NCBI GenBank assembly: GCA_032622095.1
Contig: CP136066.1
Span: 206,234,978-206,298,977, forward strand
Reading direction: 5' to 3'
Length of the DNA stretch: 64,000 nt
Source: Siphonodentalium dalli
Taxonomy: Eukaryota > Mollusca > Scaphopoda > Gadilida > Siphonodentaliidae
Numbering within the stretch: position 1 is the first letter of the stretch; every line of letters starts with the position of its first letter. Under the pieces are notes generated by a model that was not told where the DNA came from, made no database searches, and worked only from the letters and a program-made list of their open reading frames with translations. This document shows positions 11,585 through 22,342 of this stretch, in pieces. The translations under genes and the position numbers were made by a program.

Positions 11585-13830
11585 TATTTTCGAGGCATTT
11601 TTGAACTTTTTTCCCGGATTTCTTTTTCACAGGAAATTATGTCTCGCCCTACCTAAGACGTTGCCATGGTCATTTGCCACATTTTCCCAAATTTTTCTGA
11701 CCGAGCAGAGCGGGAATTTCTATTTGACCCACTTTTTCGGACTCGACCCAAAAACTTTTCGGCCCAAAAAGTTCGGCCCAGGTGGCCATTTTTTAATATG
11801 TGACAGTTTGCCACATTTTCCGAAATTTTCCCGACCGAGCAGAGCGAAAACTGGGATTCGACCAACTTTTTCGGACTCGACCCAAATTTGTTTCGGCTGA
11901 AAATTTTTGGCCGAGGTGGCCATTTAGGACCCCGCACTTGTTTCGGCCAATTTCCGTTCATTTTGGAACTTTGCCTAATTTCGTGCATTTTGGAACTTTT
12001 TTTCTAACTTTTTTTTTTACAGGAAGTTTTGTCTCGCCCTACTTAAGACGTTGCCATGGTCATTTGCCACATTTTCCCAAATTTTCCTGACCGAGCAGAG
12101 CGGGAATTTCTATTTGACCCACTTTTTGGGACTCGACCCAAAAACTTTTCGGCCCAAAAAGTTCGGCCCAGGTGGCCATTTTTTAATATGTGACAGTTTG
12201 CCACATTTTCCGAAATTTTCCCGACCGAGCAGAGCGAAAACTGGGATTCGACCAACTTTTTCGGACTCGACCCAAATTTTTTTCGGCCCAAAATTTTTGG
12301 CCGAGGTGGCCATTTATGACCCTGCACTTGTTTCGGCCAATTTCCGTTCATTTTCGGACTTTGCCTAATTTCGTGCATTTTGGAACTTTTTTTCGAACTT
12401 TTTTTTTCATAGGAAGTTTTGTCTCGCCCTACTTAAGACGTTGCCATGGTCATTTGCCACATTTCCCCAAATTTTCCTGACCGAGCAGAGCGGGAATTTC
12501 TATTTGACCCACTTTTTGGGACTCGACCCAAAAACTTTTCGGCCCAAAAAGTTCGACCCAGGTGGCCATTTTTTCATAGGAAGTTTTGTCTCGCCCTACT
12601 TAAGACGTTGCCATGGTCATTTGCCACATTTTGCCAAATTTTCCTGACCGAGCAGAGCGGGAATTTCTATTTGACCCACTTTTTGGGACTCGACCCAAAA
12701 ACTTTTCGGCCCAAAACGTTCGGCCCAGGTGGCCATTTTTTAATATGTGACAGTTTGCCACATTTTCCGAAATTTTCCCGACCGAGCAGAGCGAAAACTG
12801 GGATTCGATCCACTTTTTCGGACTCGACCCATATTTTTTTCCGCCCAATTTTTTTGGCCGTGGTGGCCATTTATGACCCCGCACTTGTTTCGGACAATTT
12901 CCGTTCATTTTCGGACTTTGCCTAATTTCGTGCATTTTGGAACTTTTTTTCCAAATTGTTTTTTCATAGGAAGTTTTGTCTCGCCCTACTTAAGACGTTG
13001 CCATGGTCATTTGCCACATTTTGCCAAATTTTCCTGACCGAGCAGAGCGGGAATTTCTATTTGACCCACTTTTTGGGACTCGACCCAAAAACTTTTCGGC
13101 CCAAAACGTTCGGCCCAGGTGGCCATTTTTTAATATGTGACAGTTTGCCACATTTTCCGAAATTTTCCCGACCGAGCAGAGCGAAAACTGGGATTCGACG
13201 CACTTTTTCGGACTCGACCCAAATTTGTTTCCGCCCAAAATTTTTGGCCGAGGTGGCCATTTATGACCCCGCACTTGTTTCGGCCAATTTCCGTTCATTT
13301 TCGGACTTTGCCTAATTTCGTGCATTTTGGAACTGTTTTTCGAATTTTTTTTTCACAGGAAGTTTTGTCTCGCCCTACTTAAGACGTTGCCATGGTCATT
13401 TGCCACATTTTCCCAAATTTTCCTGACCGAGCAGAGCGGGAATTTCTATTTGACCCACTTTTTGGGACTCGACCCAAAAACTTTTCGGCCCAAAACGTTC
13501 GGCCCAGGTGGCCATTTTTTAATATGTGACAGTTTGCCACATTTTCCGAAATTTTCCCGACCGAGCAGAGCGAAAACTGGGATTCGACACACTTTTTCGG
13601 ACTCGACCCAAATTTGTTTCCGCCCAAAATGTTTGGCCGAGGTGGCCATTTATGACCCCGCACTTGTTTCGGCCAATTTCCGTTCATTTTCGGACTTTGC
13701 CTAATTTCGTGCATTTTGGAACTTTGTTTCCAAAATTGTTTTTCACATGAAATTTTGTCTCGCCCTACGTAAGACGTTGCCATGGTCATTTGCCACATTT
13801 TCCCAAATTTTTTGAATAAGGAATAAGGAA
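11585..13830 (-). repeat. Right-arm tandem array, ~390-bp monomer, inverted relative to the left arm
   Basis: The reverse complement of the left-arm monomer recurs with its GTCTCGCCCTAC marker near 11640, 12030, 12420, 12588, 12978, 13366 and 13756. All spacings are about 390 bp except one short ~168-bp unit at 12421-12588. Compared with the left arm, these monomers share arm-specific differences, such as TTTCGTGCATTTTGGAAC where the left arm has the equivalent of TTTTCGAGGCATTTTAAAAC. Each arm is therefore more uniform within itself than between arms. Long open frames here are artefacts of a monomer length divisible by 3. Confidence 0.95.
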
Positions 13831-13860
13831 TAAGGAATAAGTAACTAAATTCACGCTGCT

Positions 13861-13869
13861 CAAATGTGT
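13861..13869. repeat. Right 9-bp direct repeat (putative target-site duplication)
   Basis: CAAATGTGT directly follows the right end of the inverted repeat (AAATTCACGCTGCT) and matches 3013-3021. It is followed by AGCAGCAAAGTGG, presumably the original host flank. Confidence 0.7.
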
Positions 13870-13875
13870 AGCAGC

Positions 13876-14485
13876 AAAGTGGAATAATCCAATCTTGTGA
13901 TAAGATTTTTCTATAGTGAGAAACCAACGCTATTCATGCAGTAGGAGAATATAGGAGATTCAAATGTTTCCGTGTGTATTGATTGAAGTCAATTAAGCAT
14001 ATCGGCGGTTGCATTGTGGACATGTCGCTTAATTACCACCAGATTATGTTTACACATTCTGCTACAAATTTGGCCGATATCTCAAAACGTGTAGCTTTGG
14101 CGCCGTAAATCACACGACTTCTCCTGCCAAGTGTGTATCCATAGCAAGTATACCACGTAGCACATGTTACAAGTTAAACGAATGTTTGGCTGAACCTGGC
14201 CATTATCACCTCCTTCAATGAAATCAGTAGAAATGGTAATTTATTTATCACAGATAGGGTTACCATTCTAATGCCTTCTTTCTTCAAATTGGTATTTTGC
14301 CCCAAGGCTTACTGGCTGTGTTATTGGCACTCATGATTGAAAACATCTTCTTTTTTTCTCAAAGCACATTGATGACAGATCTTGAAACATGCTGTTGGGA
14401 GTTGAATATGATTTCGATAAATCGCCGACTTTACTTTATTCAGTTTAATTTTCAAAACAGGTATACATTTTGACTACTCTTACCA
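13876..14485. other. No gene seen
   Basis: AT-rich sequence with no coding exon, RNA gene or repeat that I can identify. Confidence 0.5.
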
Positions 14486-15035
14486 AAATATCCTAGGATA
14501 TCCAAGAAATTCCTAGGATATCCTAGGAATAAAACCTTGGAATAGTTAGGAAAATTCCTTGGAATTCCTAGGATATCCTAGGATCGGAGTTTCAAGTTCG
14601 GAAAACCTTGGAATACCTCAGCAAATTCAACCGAGCTCATCCAAGGATTTCCAAGCTTTAAAATATCTTAATCATAACTTTTCCGAGCTTTGCCAAGGTT
14701 ACCAAGCTTTACCAAGGTGTCCAACCAAGCTTTACCAAGGTTGCAGCCTAGCTTTACCAAGGTTTCCAACATATCTTTACCAGGCTTTACCAAGTTTGCA
14801 GCCTAGCTTTACCAAGCTTTACTGAGGTTTCCAACCTAGCTTTACCAAGCTTTACCAAGGTTGCAGTCTAGCTTTACCAAGCTTTACCAAGGTTGCAGCA
14901 CAGCTTTACCAAGCTTTACCAAGCTTTAGCATACAACCTTGACCAATGTTGCAGCTAAGCTTTACTAAGGTTGCAACCAAGCTTTACCAAGGTTGCAGCC
15001 TAGCTTTACCAAGCTTTACCAAGGTTGCAATTGTT
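14486..15035 (+). repeat. Left block of CCTAGG/AAGCTT-rich degenerate repeat
   Basis: The block opens with ATCCTAGGATATCCAAG and AATTCCTAGGATATCCTAGG. It continues as irregular repeats of AGCTTTACCAAG and GTTACCAAGCTTTACCAAGG with GTTGCAGCCTAGC spacers. Many palindromic CCTAGG and AAGCTT hexamers are present. It pairs with the block at 15590-16070 across about 550 bp of ordinary sequence. Confidence 0.75.
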
Positions 15036-15589
15036 CTGTATTTAAAAGGTGAAAATCTCTAATGGCACTGAAAAGGCTTCAACTTTTGACAATATCATTA
15101 TCCTTAATGATACTATCTCTTGAAATTTACACAGTCTTGAACCATGCCATATAATCATTCATGATATTATTCATGAAAAGTTCACTTTTCAATCATGATT
15201 TTTTAATTTAATTTAGATTGAGATAAATGGTACCTTATGAAGTTATACCATGTACAATGCATATGATAATATTCACAGGTATATTTTTATGGATCTGATG
15301 TATTTGGAGAGTGATAAAACAGTTAAATTAGATAAATTATCTATGAATACATAATGATAGAGACAAGCCTTTGGACTGAAAAGGTAGATAGTGGTCCTTA
15401 AGGTCATTCTTGGAAATGGTAAAACAATTGTTAAAATAATATTATAAATTAGGGCCACATAAGCAATAACTTACCTGAAAATTGTTGTGATAAAACATGG
15501 ATTTAAACTCACTGCCACAGTTGATTCAAAATGTCTGCTACAGACAACAGTGACGTCTGCATAGTCATATGGCCCAGTCATGTGACTTG

Positions 15590-16075
15590 CGACTAAGCTT
15601 TACCAAGCTTTTCGAAGGATTTCCAAGCTTTTCCAAGGTTCCACTTCATGTGACAACCTTGGTAAACCTTGGTAAAGTTAAGATCCAAGATTAACTTAGC
15701 TTTACCAAGGTTTGGTCAACACTGAGAGAAGGATTTCCGAGCTTTTCCAAGGTTTCAATTTATGTGACAACCTTGGTAAAACTTGGTAAAATTTAGATCC
15801 AAGCTTTACTTAATAGCTTTACCAAGGTTTGGTCAACACTGAGTGTCTGAGTCAAGGATTTCCGAGCTTTTCCAAGGCTTTACTTTATCTGACAACCTTG
15901 GTAAACCTTAGATCCAAGCTTTACTTAGCTTTACCAAGGTCCCAACCAAGGATTTCCAAACTTTGTTGAAGGGTACATTTTTTCATTCAAAAAGCTTGGT
16001 TCAAACCTTGGAAATCCTATGAATTCCTAGGATTCCCAAACTTCTTTTAAAAAGCTCGGATGTCTTTTCGCAAGG
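15590..16075 (-). repeat. Right block of CCTAGG/AAGCTT-rich degenerate repeat
   Basis: Contains both AACCTTGGTAAACCTTGG and its complement-type AGCTTTACCAAGGTTTGG, with the phrase GGTTTGGTCAACACTGAG or close variants twice. It ends with AAACCTTGGAAATCC and ATTCCTAGGATTCCC, inverted relative to the opening of the left block. The two blocks may be the arms of one foldback element of about 1.6 kb. Confidence 0.65.
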
Positions 16076-16079
16076 GTAG

Positions 16080-16720
16080 TACTACATGCAACAAGCGTAT
16101 GGTCTGAACTGTATTAGCTTATGACAATACAATATTAATGGGATGAAAATAATAATTTAAAAAAATGGTGTATCTTCATTGATATGTGCCGTGTGCTGGT
16201 GAGACATGGGTTCCAATTCTGCTCATTGGATCTTTTATTCATCCTAATAAGGTATTTGATGGTGTTAAAATAATCAACACCAGCGAACACCATTCAGTTA
16301 GTGGTATGTAAGCGCATCATTCCAATTTAATAAACTGATATTTGTTTGTTTGTTTTATTGGGGTTAATGGTCGTTTTAGCTGCTATATCACATCATGTCA
16401 TATCAGGTCAGATTTACAGGTGGGGGAGAGGCTGCGCAGAGGATATATCTCACTGAGAATAAATCACTGAACACAGGAAAGCAATTGACAAACTTTCCCA
16501 ATTACATGTACATGAATCTGTGTGTGTGCCACTGATTCAAATCAGTTTCACCATCACTAATTGGAATGGCTTATGTTTGTCTAATGCAACACATACCTTG
16601 CCAACTGAGCCACTTTGTTCCCCCACTTATATTGGATATAATTATAATTGTTGCAATATGTTTGAATAAAACATCTAACCTGATACGCCTAAACCATCCC
16701 CTCTCCCAAGTGATAATTGA
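16080..16720. other. No gene seen
   Basis: No open frame or repeat with support; ordinary AT-rich sequence between two repeat regions. Confidence 0.5.
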
Positions 16721-16729
16721 CAACATGGC

Positions 16730-17060
16730 ACAATTTTAAGTTCAAGGTCACCAAAAACATTCCAACTCTCATATAAAGCCCCCATATATTACGATGTTAG
16801 TCATATTATGTCTCCCCAGTGTGAAGTAATGAATAATATGCACAATGCATTATTTTTAGCTCCCTTGTGCACATTCCAGACAATCTACAGTGAAAATTCA
16901 TGTTTTTGACCTTGACCTTGACCTCAAGGTCATATGAGGGGGTCTGCCAATTTGGGTCTCGCTTCGAACTGAACCCCCATGGTCTACTCTATATGTGTAC
17001 CAATTTTCATGCTTTTATCCAAATTTGCACACCCCATCAGCTTACAGCCCCCACTAAGAT
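16730..17060 (-). repeat. Interspersed repeat family R2, inverted copy
   Basis: TTGACCTTGACCTTGACCTC, AAGGTCAT, then GGGTCTCGCTT and CATGCTTTTATCCAAATTTG are the reverse complement of the series at 655-790. The copy abuts the tandem R1 copies, as R1 and R2 also abut near 620-650, so the two may be parts of one larger element. Confidence 0.65.
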
Positions 17061-17061
17061 A

Positions 17062-17460
17062 CTGGTCATGTGAACTCATATACCAAAAAATCTTTTTAAT
17101 CCGTTGACATTTGTGGAAATGAGCCCTGTGACGTCGTCCATTAATTTGCACACACAAAAATAAACAAAGTCCAATAACTCTGCTGAAAATATCTGGGCGG
17201 ACCTGGTTTGCGAACTGGTTCTATATACTGGTCATGTGAACTCATATACCAAAAATATTTGAAATCCGTTGACATTTGTGGAAATGAGCCCTGGGACGTC
17301 GTCTATTTGCTATTTGGTAAATTTGACAAAAATAATAAACAAAGTCCAATAACTCCGGTAAATATATCCGGCCAGACCTGGCTTGCGAACTCATTCTAGG
17401 TAATGGCCAGGTGAACTCATATACCAAATATCTTTGAAATCCATTTACATTTGTTCAAGT
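17062..17460 (+). repeat. Interspersed repeat family R1, two tandem copies plus a partial third
   Basis: CATGTGAACTCATATACCAA begins units near 17066, 17229 and 17410. Each continues with ATCCGTTGACATTTGTGG (ATCCATTTACATTTG in the third). The first two reach GGACCTGGTTTGCGAACTGG or a close variant; the third breaks off at about 17455. Confidence 0.75.
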
Positions 17461-18095
17461 TATGACTCTTACAAATGCGGGACGGACGGACGGAACCCAT
17501 TACTATATCCCCCGCAAATTTTAAATTTGGCGGGGGGTAATAATACTGATTTTTACTTCAATCTTGATGACAACACGCGTACGTTGGCAACAACATGTCC
17601 ACAGTTTATTACACCGGATCAGTTGATAATAGAATGTTTTGGAGCTTCCTCTTTCAAATGGTATATAATATGGCATATATTTTATATAAAGTAATCTGGG
17701 GGTTCGAAAATTAAGTGGGCCTTTAATTAGCTAATGTTTCAACAACAAAATGACATGCTTTGATATATGCATACGCAGCTCTATATATGTATAGCGCATC
17801 TATATATGTATAGCGTATATGTTACATTTGGTTTTTAAAGTAAAAACAAAAAGAAGATTGTTGCTATTGTAACTTTTGGTATGGAACCCTGAATACATCT
17901 TTAAACGATCATGTGTTACCATGTGAGTAATAATAGTCCCAAGTTCTGATCATGCTTGTAATATTCAGTTTCAATTCATGTAAATGGCATGAAATATAGA
18001 CTTGATAAACATATTTCATACCGCTTGGTTGGTATATCATCAATATTCTTTATTAAAGCTAACCATACATAATGGTGTCTCCTTAAAACAATAAT
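17461..18095. other. No gene seen
   Basis: AT-rich sequence with a short CTATATATGTATAGCG duplication near 17780-17815. No supported coding or RNA gene. Confidence 0.5.
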
Positions 18096-18098
18096 CAT

Positions 18099-18575
18099 TT
18101 AAAGGTACTCAACCCGTAAAGAGGGTCCCCATCTCAACAGATTCCAACAACAACAATCCGATCGGAGGGTCCTATATTACTATTTCTTTGGCTTTGGGGG
18201 TAAAAAATATTTGATTCGAGTCGAGGAACCCATCAAACAAAGCTCATAGTTATTAGATATTGATTTTTGAAATTTGTTATAAACTCGAGATGAGTACTGC
18301 TAACTGCCGTAATCTGCTCTGGATGTGTTCTCCAAATCTATTCAAACAGACAAGGATGGATAACTCTAAAATCAAGTGGTAATTTTAATGCAATTTTGAC
18401 TGAGTTCTGGGCCAGATAGTATTCCCGATAATGAAAAATAATAGATTTCTAAAATCGATATCTAACAAATCTGAGCTTTGATGGGTGACTTCCTCGACTC
18501 GAATCAAATATTTTTGACCCCCGAAGCCATTGAAATAGTAATTGAGAGGAGTTTTATCGGGTTGAGTACCTTTAA
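18099..18575. mobile_element. MITE-like foldback element with long inverted ends
   Basis: The ends are TTTAAAGGTACTCAACCCG at the left and CGGGTTGAGTACCTTTAAA at the right. The complementarity continues inward: TTTGATTCGAGTCGAGGAA near 18208 pairs with TTCCTCGACTCGAATCAAA near 18490. There is no coding capacity. A related, more degraded element lies at 22343-22614, and the AGTACTCAATCCGAG motif recurs in the spacers of the 21-bp array. Confidence 0.75.
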
Positions 18576-18626
18576 ACACATAAATAATAACATGGTGTTG
18601 GAAGGTGAAATAATAAAATTAAAGTA

Positions 18627-19560
18627 TGCATATATATATTGACATTGAAGTGAATGTGCATTACGGTATAGTTATCTATTTACAGTTATATAGGATAGCA
18701 TATATATATATTGACATTGAAGTGAATGTGCATTACGGTATAGTTATCTATTTACAGTTATATAGGATAGCATATATATATATTGACATTGAAGTGAATG
18801 TGCATTACGGTATAGTTATCTATTTACAGTTATATAGGATAGCATATATATATATTGACATTGAAGTGAATGTGCATTACGGTATAGTTATCTATTTATA
18901 TATTGACATTGAAGTGAATGTGCATTACGGTATAGTTATCTATTTATATATTGACATTGAGGTGAATGTGCATTACGGTATAGTTATCTATTTATATATT
19001 GACATTGAAGTGAATGTGCATTACGGTATAGTTATCTATTTATATATTGACATTGAGGTGAATGTGCATTACGGTATAGTTATCTATTTATATATTGACA
19101 TTGAGGTGAATGTGCATTACGGTATAGTTATCTATTTATATATTGACATTGAAGTGAATGTGCATTACGGTATAGTTATCTATTTATATATTGACATTGA
19201 AGTGAATGTGCATTACGGTATAGTTATCTATTTATATATTGACATTGAAGTGAATGTGCATAGTTATGTGCATTACGGTATAGTTATGTGCATTACGGTA
19301 TAGTTATCTGTATTACGGTATAGTTATGTGCATTACGGTATAGTTATGTGCATTACGGTATAGTTATGTGCATTACGGTATAGTTATGTGCATTACGGTA
19401 TAGTTATCTGTATTACGGTATAGTTATCTGTATTACGGTATAGTTATCTGTATTACGGTATAGTTATCTGTATTACGGTATAGTTATCTGTATTACGGTA
19501 TAGTTATCTGCATTACGGTATAGTTATCTGCATTACGGTATAGTTATCTATTTACAGTTA
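18627..19560 (+). repeat. Nested satellite with 72-, 48- and 20-bp periods
   Basis: The shared core TTGACATTGAAGTGAATG recurs at spacings of exactly 72 bp (18641, 18713, 18785, 18857), then 48 bp for eight units from 18905 to 19241. From 19261 a 20-bp unit, TAGTTATGTGCATTACGGTA (or the TTATCTGTATTACGG variant), runs for 15 copies to 19560. The 72-bp unit is the 48-bp unit plus ACAGTTATATAGGATAGC-type sequence, and the 20-bp unit is an internal piece of both. The 225-codon open frame across it comes from periods divisible by 3. Confidence 0.95.
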
Positions 19561-19620
19561 TATAGGATAGCGCTAGCTTGGAGGTCTGAACTCTGACTCA
19601 ATATGAGAATAAATCATATA

Positions 19621-20230
19621 TTTAAAGGGGTACTGTACGCCATTTTCAATAAATTCCCGGTGATAACAACGATCTATTATCGATACTATATAGAAATATA
19701 AGTAATTTGAGTCGAAGATGTATTCTGTAAACGCTCAGGTTAATAGGCTATCTTAAAATTTAATAATTTAAAAGTTAATAATTTAATATAAATTGATTTT
19801 ATGGCTCCAGCCATAAAATGGCGTCTCTTAAAATTGGAATTTCCGTGTACAAAACGTAATCAAATTATAATTGAGGGATACTGGATTAATAAAACAATTG
19901 CACACACGATCGTTTGAAACATTATGCAGCAATGCTTATACGGGTAGAAAACCCAAGCCACTCATTGACTAGTGACCATACACTAACTTAAATGAGTATA
20001 TGGGACTGCTAAGCATATAATATAATGTTTATTTGATTCATTTGGTTGAAAACTGTACAAAAATTACTCGACAACGACAATTTGTATTTTTGCATTCCGG
20101 TAAATTTGCCATCCGTAACAATACTTCGTACTCAACAGACTTTCAAAAAATGGAAAAGTTGTTACCTTATTCTCCGACTCGGGGATTATAGAAACCAACA
20201 ACAACATCTTGGGTACAGTACCCCTTTAAA
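19621..20230. mobile_element. MITE-like element with ~20-bp inverted ends
   Basis: TTTAAAGGGGTACTGTACGC at the left and GGGTACAGTACCCCTTTAAA at the right are inverted copies about 610 bp apart. No transposase is encoded. It lies next to the nested satellite. Confidence 0.7.
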
Positions 20231-21007
20231 CTATTCTAGTTTCCATCCATGACTGAATATTTTCACATATACATCTTGCGTATCTTGTGTTGTTTGGGTT
20301 GAGATGATTTCCGAGTAGCTCAAAAGGTTTAATTGTCATATTAGTAAGGTTTATATTTAACTTTTCCACCAACATTTTACGCTTGTCATCATGTTTTGAG
20401 CAATAGACAAAAATGTTTTTCATCTTCCATTACATTGCGATTTGTACATTTTCTGTCGATGTTATGTATTTCTATTTCTATGGCGAGTGCTTGTGCACTT
20501 AAAGTGATATGAAACACTCCAGTATGGTGATCAAATATAAATGGAGAATAATCTTGTTCAAAGTAGTAATTTTTACAAATATTATATCCAAACTGACAAC
20601 AAACACCGTCATTCTTATATATTAATTAAATGCAGTGACTCTCGATGGCGAAATCGTTTTCGTTAGTTTATCGCCAATAGATGCGTCCCGAATCGAGTAG
20701 TAAATATTTACAATTGAGCGTAGTTCAGACGATGTATTATATGGAGTGGTACGGTCGACTTGCTTCAGATTTTCGGCAATGTTAATAGAATGCTACATTC
20801 CTCCAATTGACATAGCGCCTGTATACTAACTCATCAGTTTTACGCACCAGAACAAGTACATAATGTCTTTAACATGTTGTGTATGTCGTCAAATGTCTGA
20901 TCTGGCATTTTGGGAGGCCAAAACTGAAGATAATTTTGACAAACGAATTCATCATATTTTATTCATGTGTAGTTGCAGTTTGGTATCATAAATATACTCA
21001 TATATAC
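20231..21007. other. No gene seen; would be intron downstream of the orphan LPMO exon
   Basis: No minus-strand frame here or anywhere further left resembles AA15 exon 2, so nothing supports a continuation of the LPMO copy in this stretch. Confidence 0.45.
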
Positions 21008-21193
21008 CTCCCTTCCTCCACAGTATCCTTGGTTGTCGTCGTAGTCATTCGTAGGCATGTCAAATCCAAACCTCCACATGGAGGCCCGGGATGGAGGAAT
21101 TAGCAATCGTCCATGCCCGCTTACTAGGCGAAATGTCCAGCTACACGAAATAAACCAAATTATAGCACGCGACAAGAAGCTAACAGCTAACAT
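21008..21193 (-). CDS. AA15 LPMO first exon, second (orphan) gene copy
   Basis: 62 codons starting at the ATG at 21191-21193; an in-frame GTG just before it is not needed. Residues 1-26 form a hydrophobic signal peptide ending LVSG. The mature protein would begin at His27, the copper-brace N-terminal histidine, in HGRLLIPPSRASMWRFGF. YCGG follows, and the exon stops two residues later at a donor GAG|GTATAT in phase 0, exactly the position and phase used by exon 1 of the complete gene at 34.6 kb. AA15 enzymes are secreted copper monooxygenases that oxidatively cleave chitin or cellulose. The exon looks intact. However, no partner exon with the WxxNGGKCGVCGD region is found to its left, and the exon 2 and 3 present at 27.7-30.7 kb lie upstream, so cis-splicing to them is impossible. 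Either a very long intron leaves the window or this is a partial duplicate. Confidence 0.85.
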
Positions 21194-22342
21194 CACAACG
21201 ATCTTACAGAGCTTTCAAGGCATATGAACAATAACTGAGGAGAAGAGACCGTCGGTCCACGAAAGAAAACGATAGCGAATCTCATTGCCACCCTCCCCTT
21301 TCCTGTTGAGTTATCGTTTCCTTGTTATCCTCATATGCCTGTTACATTTGTCACATGCCAGTGGGATTACCTATATAAAGTCGCGACAAAAGTGTCACCC
21401 ACTAGTGCCCATCAGTGATATAACATAGGATTGGAAGAGACCAACAAAGACCTTGTTATATTGTATTGTCACGTACCAAAATCCATGTTGTTTATTCGGT
21501 AAATATGCGTCTTGTCAGTTGCAGGAAATCGTGTCTGTTTTGATCACGTGATGTGACAGGTAATATAGAAAGGAGCGTCCGCGATATGGCCAATCATATT
21601 CCGGTCTAGACGCAATCCGCATACAAATTTTGTTTTTCATGTATTTCGAACTTTGGTTGCAATTTTTCTTTCATGACATACATTGTCGTTGAGAAAAACG
21701 GACAAAACATAATAATACGAACTTAGACTGTTTGTGCAATAGATCATCTACAATAACTTGAAGAGAGTAAACTAGAATATCCATGCAACTCATTTTCGTC
21801 ATGCATAATGTATTTACTGCAATGGCAGATGTGAAGAGATGAGTGATGGATGGGTGTAACGTGCATGCTTCCATCCTTTCACATGTCTTCGGCAAATTTC
21901 GTCAGTCCCCGTAGATCATATATGTTGTGTCATTCTGTGAAGTCCTTTGGTTGTATACGGATCTGAACCGGTCGCTTGCTGCATTACACATTCTTCGTTC
22001 ATTCTAATTTATAGAACAACGCATACTTTCAGTGTTAAATAGGCTATATTCGAAAAAAAAAATGTTAATTGTCAAATCATAATTTACTGAAATTTCTATT
22101 TGCGCCATGATGTTGAAAATGCATCCATGATTACAACACTGTTTTCCATTTTGCGTGCATGACACTTGTTGTAATTTTCACAATTAAAGACGAAAATAAT
22201 GTATGTTCTCCTGTGTATTGTAGCACAAAGACAAGCGCTGTTAAACTAATTAAGCTATTTCTGCAGACGCCTTGGCTCATATCAGGACAAATCAGGACAA
22301 CCGATATCGAATAGAATTGATAAACTGTTTGTTATACCGATT
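21194..22342. other. No gene seen; upstream region of the orphan LPMO exon
   Basis: A TATA-like CTATATAAAG at 21371-21380 reads on the plus strand (CTTTATATAG on minus), about 180 bp upstream of the exon's ATG; its orientation makes it a weak promoter candidate. Open frames at 21671-21895 have no recognisable content. Confidence 0.35.

Larger units (their letters stand above)
3022..13860. mobile_element. 10.8-kb Polinton/Maverick-like element with satellite-built inverted ends (decayed)
   Basis: The left end begins AGCAGCGTGAATTT, followed by GTTACTTATTCC, a short TTATTCC/G microsatellite and CAAAAAATTTGGG. The right end is the reverse complement of the same series (with four rather than three microsatellite units) and finishes AAATTCACGCTGCT at 13860. 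Inside each end is an array of ~390-bp monomers in opposite orientation, so the inverted ends are about 3.35 kb (left) and 2.27 kb (right). The core carries frameshifted relics of a DDE integrase (+) and a protein-primed DNA polymerase with helicase and HNH-like parts (-), plus virion-protein-like fragments. PolB plus retroviral-type integrase is the hallmark pair of Polintons/Mavericks and adinto-like viruses. Classical Polintons have 6-bp target duplications, so the 9-bp repeat is atypical. The core is visibly GC-richer than its surroundings. All genes are broken, so this is a dead or non-autonomous copy. Confidence 0.75.

Noticed and set aside
18626-19303. 225-codon plus-strand frame
   Set aside because: Product of 72- and 48-bp satellite periods, both divisible by 3.
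19261-19560. 20-bp repeats resembling a CRISPR array
   Set aside because: No spacers between repeats, eukaryotic context, no cas genes; it is a plain tandem satellite.
14000-21007. Missing exons 2 and 3 of the orphan LPMO
   Set aside because: No minus-strand segment encodes the CGVCGD or YNCADI regions left of 21008.
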